From assembly GCA_038326995.1 (NCBI GenBank), contig JBBQKP010000149.1, positions 1-8,500 of the forward strand: a stretch of 8,500 bases of DNA, given 5' to 3'. The notes beneath the pieces are model-generated. The model searched no databases. It saw only the letters and a list, made by a program, of their open reading frames with translations, and was not told the DNA's origin. The stretch is from JBBQKP01 sp038326995. GTDB taxonomy: Bacteria; Planctomycetota; Phycisphaerae; Tepidisphaerales; Tepidisphaeraceae. The position numbers and the translations under genes were made by a program. Shown piece after piece: positions 5,498-8,500 of this stretch; within the stretch, counting starts at the first letter, position 1; each line of letters opens with the position of its first letter.

Positions 5498-6946
5498 ATG
5501 CTCTCTTTCGACACGCTCATTGCCGCACGCGACGCGATCGCACAGAAGAAAATCACCGCAACCGCGTTGGTTCGCTCCGCCTTCGACACGATCGAAAAGC
5601 GTGACGGATCGGTTCGCGCCTTCAACTCGCTTTCGATCGACAGGGCAATGCAGACGGCCGCTCAGGTTGATAGCGGCTCGCGCACGGGTGCGCTCGCGGG
5701 TGTGCCGATTGCGATCAAGGACAACCTCTGCACGACCTGGGGCACGACCACGTGCAGTTCGAAGATGCTGGAGAATTTTCACTCGCCGTACGACGCGACG
5801 GTGATTCGCAAGCTCGAAGCGGCCGGGGCGGTGATCGTCGGCAAGACCAACCTCGACGAGTTCGCGATGGGATCAAGCACGGAGAACAGTGCGTTCAAAA
5901 CCACGCGCAATCCGTGGGATGAGTCGGCGGTTCCGGGCGGAAGTTCGGGCGGAAGCGCGGCCGCGCTTGCCGCGGGAATGTGCTGCGCCTCGCTCGGTTC
6001 TGACACGGGCGGCTCGATCCGCCAGCCCGCTTCGCTTTGCGGCGTCGTCGGGCTTAAGCCCACCTACGGCCGCGTCTCGCGATACGGGCTGATCGCCTTC
6101 GCATCCTCGCTCGATCAGATCGGCCCGTTCACGCGAGACGTGCGCGACTGCGCACTGCTCACACAGATCATCAGCGGTGCCGACCCGCTCGACAGCACCT
6201 GCACACAGACGCCTGTCCCCGATTATCTCGCCTCGGTTGATCAGCCGCTTGCGGGGCTTCGCATCGGCATCGCGCGTGAGTTCGATCTGGCTGAGGGGAT
6301 GGACGGCGAAGTTTCCGCCGCGGTGAAGAACGCGATCGACGTGTATCGCAAACTCGGCGCGACCATCGTCGATGTCACGCTTCCGCACACTGCATACGGC
6401 ATCGCCGCGTACTACGTCATCGCGCCGTGCGAAGCCAGCAGCAACCTCGCACGCTATGACGGCATTCACTTCGGCCATCGAACGAAGGAGCCCGTCAAAG
6501 ACATCATTGAACTCTTCAGCAAGTCACGCTACGAAGGCTTCGGCGACGAAGTGAAACGCCGCATCATGATCGGCACATACGCGCTCTCAAGCGGCTACTA
6601 CGACGCGTACTACAACACCGCGCTGAAGGTGCGGACGCTGATCAAGCGTGACTTTGATCAGGCGTTTGAAAAGTGCGACGTCGTGCTCTCGCCGACGAGT
6701 CCGACCGCGGCATTTCGTCCCGGCGAGAAGGCCGACCCGCTTGCGATGTATTTGTGCGATGTGTTCACCGTCACGTGCAACATCGCGGGGATTGCGGGCA
6801 TCAGCATTCCGTGCGGGTTCACGAGCGGGGCGAAGCCTTTGCCGATCGGCGTGCAATTACTCGGCCCCGCGTTCGGCGAGGAAAAACTGCTCCGCATCGC
6901 GCGCATGCACGAGGCGGCGACGAGCTGGCATTTGAAGAGGGCGTGA
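5498..6946 (+). CDS. gatA: Aspartyl/glutamyl-tRNA amidotransferase subunit A
   Basis: GatA is the glutaminase-type amidase subunit of the cytoplasmic GatCAB complex. The complex converts Glu-tRNA(Gln) and/or Asp-tRNA(Asn) to Gln-tRNA(Gln)/Asn-tRNA(Asn) with ammonia released from glutamine. The protein has 482 residues, normal for GatA. The amidase-signature Ser-cisSer-Lys triad is complete: K74 in GVPIAIKDN, cis-Ser149 in GGSSGGS, and nucleophile Ser173 in GSDTGGSIRQPA. Their spacing matches well-studied GatA. GKTNLDEFAMGSSTENSAF (115-133), GLKPTYGRVSRYGL and the C-terminal NIAGIAGISIPCGF segment are diagnostic of GatA rather than a generic amidase. The start ATG 5498 has a weak AGGG 2 nt upstream. 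No gatC or gatB adjoins it, so the complex is probably encoded at several loci. It stands alone between a divergent and a convergent neighbour. Confidence 0.96.
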   Translation: MLSFDTLIAARDAIAQKKITATALVRSAFDTIEKRDGSVRAFNSLSIDRAMQTAAQVDSGSRTGALAGVPIAIKDNLCTTWGTTTCSSKMLENFHSPYDATVIRKLEAAGAVIVGKTNLDEFAMGSSTENSAFKTTRNPWDESAVPGGSSGGSAAALAAGMCCASLGSDTGGSIRQPASLCGVVGLKPTYGRVSRYGLIAFASSLDQIGPFTRDVRDCALLTQIISGADPLDSTCTQTPVPDYLASVDQPLAGLRIGIAREFDLAEGMDGEVSAAVKNAIDVYRKLGATIVDVTLPHTAYGIAAYYVIAPCEASSNLARYDGIHFGHRTKEPVKDIIELFSKSRYEGFGDEVKRRIMIGTYALSSGYYDAYYNTALKVRTLIKRDFDQAFEKCDVVLSPTSPTAAFRPGEKADPLAMYLCDVFTVTCNIAGIAGISIPCGFTSGAKPLPIGVQLLGPAFGEEKLLRIARMHEAATSWHLKRA

Positions 6947-6956
6947 GCTACGGGCG

Positions 6957-6972
6957 CTTTGTCACGTCAAAG
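6957..6972 (+). terminator. Weak hairpin after gatA
   Basis: CTTTG, loop TCACGT, CAAAG gives a 5-bp stem followed by TTTA, starting 10 nt after the gatA stop. The stem is short and the T-run only three bases. It is a poor intrinsic terminator candidate. Confidence 0.2.
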
Positions 6973-7037
6973 TTTATGGGTTACTGGTGTCTCGCAAATG
7001 CTCGTTTACTTGATCTGGCGTGTTGGGTGCTCTTTCG

Positions 7038-7112
7038 CGCGTAGCCGCCAGCTTGCTGGCGCTTTCATTGACTCACTTGCAGAACAATCACCAGCAAGCT
7101 AGCGGCTACACG
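7038..7112. repeat. REP-like inverted repeat pair
   Basis: The left arm GTAGCCGCCAGCTTGCTGG (7041-7059) is repeated in inverse orientation at 7091-7109 with one difference, and the similarity extends to 24 positions with three differences. All three are C in the left copy and T in the inverted right copy. On a minus-strand RNA they become G-U pairs, so the whole element folds without mismatch in that direction. Each arm is also self-complementary; the left one is a perfect 7-bp stem CGCCAGC-TT-GCTGGCG (7046-7061). Two facing hairpins separated by about 27 bases match the layout of REP/BIME elements. From memory, similar sequences recur in planctomycete genomes. Confidence 0.65.
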
Positions 7113-7175
7113 GGATCGATCGTGAGTCTCTGGGAAGAAGCAAAGGGCACCGGATTTTATAGATCATCAAGATCA

Positions 7176-7196
7176 GCACAGGACAGAGTTCTGTGC
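7176..7196 (+). repeat. Hairpin GCACAGGAC / GTTCTGTGC
   Basis: This is a 9-bp inverted repeat with a 3-base loop (AGA). One pair is G-U on the plus strand (C-A on the minus strand), so it folds best in a plus-strand RNA extending from gatA. No T-run follows. It differs in sequence from the REP-like pair 64 bases to the left. It could be another dispersed hairpin repeat or a processing/termination structure. Confidence 0.45.
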
Positions 7197-7267
7197 CACC
7201 GATTAAAGGTCAAAACTACTCCCGTCAATTTAGTTGTGATCTGGCTCCAGGCATCGACTCAATTCAT

Positions 7268-8275
7268 TTACCACTCCCACACGCTGGGCACGAGTGCGTA
7301 GCCCGACGAGATCTTTTCCAGATGCCCGATAGCGGGGAAGGGAATGTGCGAGCCGGCGATCAGCAGGCGATTTCTTGCGGCATGGTCGAGCAGTTTCTTG
7401 CGTGTTTCGACGGCCTGCGCCGGGTCGACGTCGAACACCATGTGCCAGTCGACATTGCGGAGCTGAAGTGCGGGCGAGTGCAGCGTGTCGGTGAGATAGA
7501 GAAGCGTGCTGTCGCCCGAGGCGACTTGAATGACACTGTGTCCGGGCGTGTGGCCGGGGGCGGCAACGAGCGACACGCCGAGTGCGACGTCCTTCTCAGG
7601 GACGCCTTCAACGAGTCGGCCCGACTTCTTCAATGATTCGATGGTCTTCTTCGCACCCGCGGCGAAGGTCGCGCCGGTTTCCTTGTCGATGAGCGACTTG
7701 CTGAGGTCTGCGGCGCCTTCCCAGAAGGCGATTTCGGGGGCACTGATAACGACCTGTGCGTTCTTGAAAACGAGCGAACCGTCAGACGCCAGCAGGCCGC
7801 CGAAGTGATCGCCGTGCAGGTGCGTGATGACGACGGTCGTGACGGCGTCGGGCGTAACGCCCAGGCGAGCGAGGTTCTCGACGGCCTTGCCCACGGACGG
7901 TCCGAAGATCGTGCCGCAGCCGGTATCGATGAGCGAAACTTCACTGCCGCTGCGAACGAGGAGCGTGTTGACGTGAGTCGGGACCGCGTCGGTCTGAAGG
8001 AAAGCGTTCTTCATCGCGGCAGCGCGTTCTTCGTCGGTGGTCTTGGGAAACCACGCCTTGGGGTTCGCGGGAAAGCTGCCGTCACTGACGACGGCGACTT
8101 CGATCGAGCCGACCTTGAACGCGTACGCACCCGCACCTTGAATCGGCTTGGATGCGGGAGTTGCGGTCGCGGGCGTTTCGCCGCGAAGCAAAGTGGTGTT
8201 GAGCGAAGCGGCCACGCCCGCGAGTGCGGCGGCACCGAAAAGTCCACGACGGCTAAGCTGCGAATTTTGTTGCAT
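7268..8275 (-). CDS. Tat-exported metallo-beta-lactamase-fold hydrolase, methyl parathion hydrolase/lactonase-like
   Basis: This is a 335-residue MBL-fold enzyme with a twin-arginine signal, SRRGLFGAAALAGVAA (8-23), so it should be exported folded with its metals. All dinuclear metal ligands are present: THLHGDH (H152, H154, D156, H157), PGHTPGH (H242), LTDT (D263) and GSHIPFP (H310). The spacing and flanking sequence (THLHGDHFGG, APGHTPGHS, the late SHIPFPAIGH) most resemble the methyl parathion hydrolase/AHL-lactonase-like branch rather than glyoxalase II or true beta-lactamases. The natural substrate of such enzymes is often a lactone or ester and cannot be read here. The start ATG 8275 places the Tat motif correctly. 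No Shine-Dalgarno is seen, and a TAAACT (8317-8322) lies 41 nt upstream. It is convergent with gatA and probably monocistronic. Confidence 0.92.
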   Translation of the reverse strand: MQQNSQLSRRGLFGAAALAGVAASLNTTLLRGETPATATPASKPIQGAGAYAFKVGSIEVAVVSDGSFPANPKAWFPKTTDEERAAAMKNAFLQTDAVPTHVNTLLVRSGSEVSLIDTGCGTIFGPSVGKAVENLARLGVTPDAVTTVVITHLHGDHFGGLLASDGSLVFKNAQVVISAPEIAFWEGAADLSKSLIDKETGATFAAGAKKTIESLKKSGRLVEGVPEKDVALGVSLVAAPGHTPGHSVIQVASGDSTLLYLTDTLHSPALQLRNVDWHMVFDVDPAQAVETRKKLLDHAARNRLLIAGSHIPFPAIGHLEKISSGYALVPSVWEW

Positions 8276-8320
8276 GGGGTCTTTCTGAAGTGAGTTGGGT
8301 TTGTGTCAGGCTAATTAGTT

Positions 8321-8348
8321 TAGACTTTTCGCCCATTGCCTAAGTCTA
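8321..8348. promoter_or_regulatory. Dyad TAGACTT / AAGTCTA, candidate operator
   Basis: This is a perfect 7-bp inverted repeat with a 14-base spacer, centred about 60 bp upstream of the metallo-hydrolase start. It overlaps the TAAACT and TAGACT hexamers that could be its -10 box. The size and position suit a dimeric regulator; no known binding consensus is recognised. Confidence 0.25.
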
Positions 8349-8446
8349 GTCTTACATGTCGATGGATACTAAACTTTCGTCGGCCGGCAGGGCGTTGGCA
8401 TTTCGCTTGCGACGAGCTTGAAATGTATACACGCGCGACAGACATT

Positions 8447-8474
8447 TCTGATTCAACGTGTCTGATTCAACGTG
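8447..8474. repeat. Perfect 14-bp tandem duplication
   Basis: TCTGATTCAACGTG occurs twice, head to tail with no gap (8447-8460 and 8461-8474). It lies 9 bases before a possible ATG at 8483. It may be a slippage duplication or a repeated regulatory site. Confidence 0.7.
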
Positions 8475-8500
8475 GCAGGCCGATGATTTTTGAGAGAATC

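Larger units (their letters stand above)
6947..7267. other. Convergent intergenic region, 321 bases, rich in hairpin repeats
   Basis: This is the space between the stops of gatA and the metallo-hydrolase gene. No gene is seen. It holds a weak hairpin just after gatA, a REP-like inverted pair (7038-7112) and a separate 9-bp hairpin (7176-7196). A classical GC-rich stem followed by a T-run is absent on both strands, so the repeats may be what ends or separates the two convergent transcripts. Confidence 0.6.
8276..8500. other. Probable divergent promoter region at the window end
   Basis: No gene is seen in these 225 bases. They hold the upstream region of the metallo-hydrolase, a 7-bp dyad (8321-8348), the palindrome CTAATTAG (8312-8319) and a 14-bp tandem duplication. 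TTGCGA (8407-8412) and TATACA (8426-8431) resemble promoter hexamers on the plus strand but are only 13 bp apart. An ATG at 8483 with AGG 3 nt before it could begin a rightward gene, but only six codons are in the window. Confidence 0.4.

Noticed and set aside
5889..6935. Several long arginine-rich open frames on both strands across gatA, for example minus 6478-5873.
   Set aside because: They are frame shadows of a clearly coding gatA in GC-rich DNA, with no sensible protein features.
7011..7245. Direct repeat TGATCTGGC at 7011-7019 and 7237-7245 flanking the hairpin repeats, like a target-site duplication.
   Set aside because: A 9-base match within about 320 bases has an appreciable chance of being random, and no terminal inverted repeats adjoin it.
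8483..8500. Start of a rightward gene (ATG then five codons).
   Set aside because: Only six codons are visible, which is too little to call a gene.

Overview
The window looks like chromosomal DNA from a planctomycete-type bacterium. The basis is recall of family style rather than any search. The Uma2-type fragment, the 249-residue unknown protein, the NMT1/THI5-like binding protein and the short hairpin repeats all resemble what I know from Planctomycetota. Most start codons also lack a clear Shine-Dalgarno sequence. Base composition is moderately GC-rich and even across the genes, so nothing points to recent transfer of the whole region.

Layout: bases 10-4841 form a run of minus-strand genes. 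Read in the direction of transcription it holds: (i) a conserved-looking 249-residue protein of unknown function (4841-4092); (ii) an 83-residue unknown protein (4047-3796), overlapping by ATGA with (iii) a 213-residue two-pass membrane protein (3799-3158); (iv) an ABC transporter ATPase (3097-2294), overlapping by ATGA with (v) its permease (2297-1527); (vi) a broken Uma2-family nuclease gene (1443-1010); and (vii) the transporter's periplasmic binding protein (963-10). Genes iv, v and vii make a complete NMT1/SsuABC-type importer whose substrate cannot be read from sequence. The dead Uma2 gene lies between permease and binding protein. The hexamer TATACT sits 6-12 nt upstream of the start codons of iv, vi and vii, which suggests -10 boxes giving very short leaders.

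Bases 4842-5497 are a 656-base divergent intergenic region with no convincing gene. It contains a foldable, plus-strand-biased structure (5229-5300) with a competing helix. Next comes gatA on the plus strand (5498-6946), the amidase subunit of the tRNA-dependent amidotransferase, standing alone without gatB or gatC. Between gatA and the convergent next gene lie 321 bases holding a REP-like inverted pair (about 7038-7112) and another hairpin (7176-7196).

Bases 7268-8275 (minus) encode a Tat-exported metallo-beta-lactamase-fold hydrolase of the methyl parathion hydrolase/lactonase type. The last 225 bases are probably a divergent promoter region, with a dyad (8321-8348) and a 14-bp perfect tandem duplication (8447-8474).

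I do not see a clear new multi-gene system such as a defence island, CRISPR array, phage or biosynthetic cluster. The items most worth a second look are the Uma2 wreck inside the transporter operon, the recurring TATACT boxes, the structured gatA upstream region, the REP-like pair and the block of three unknown genes.
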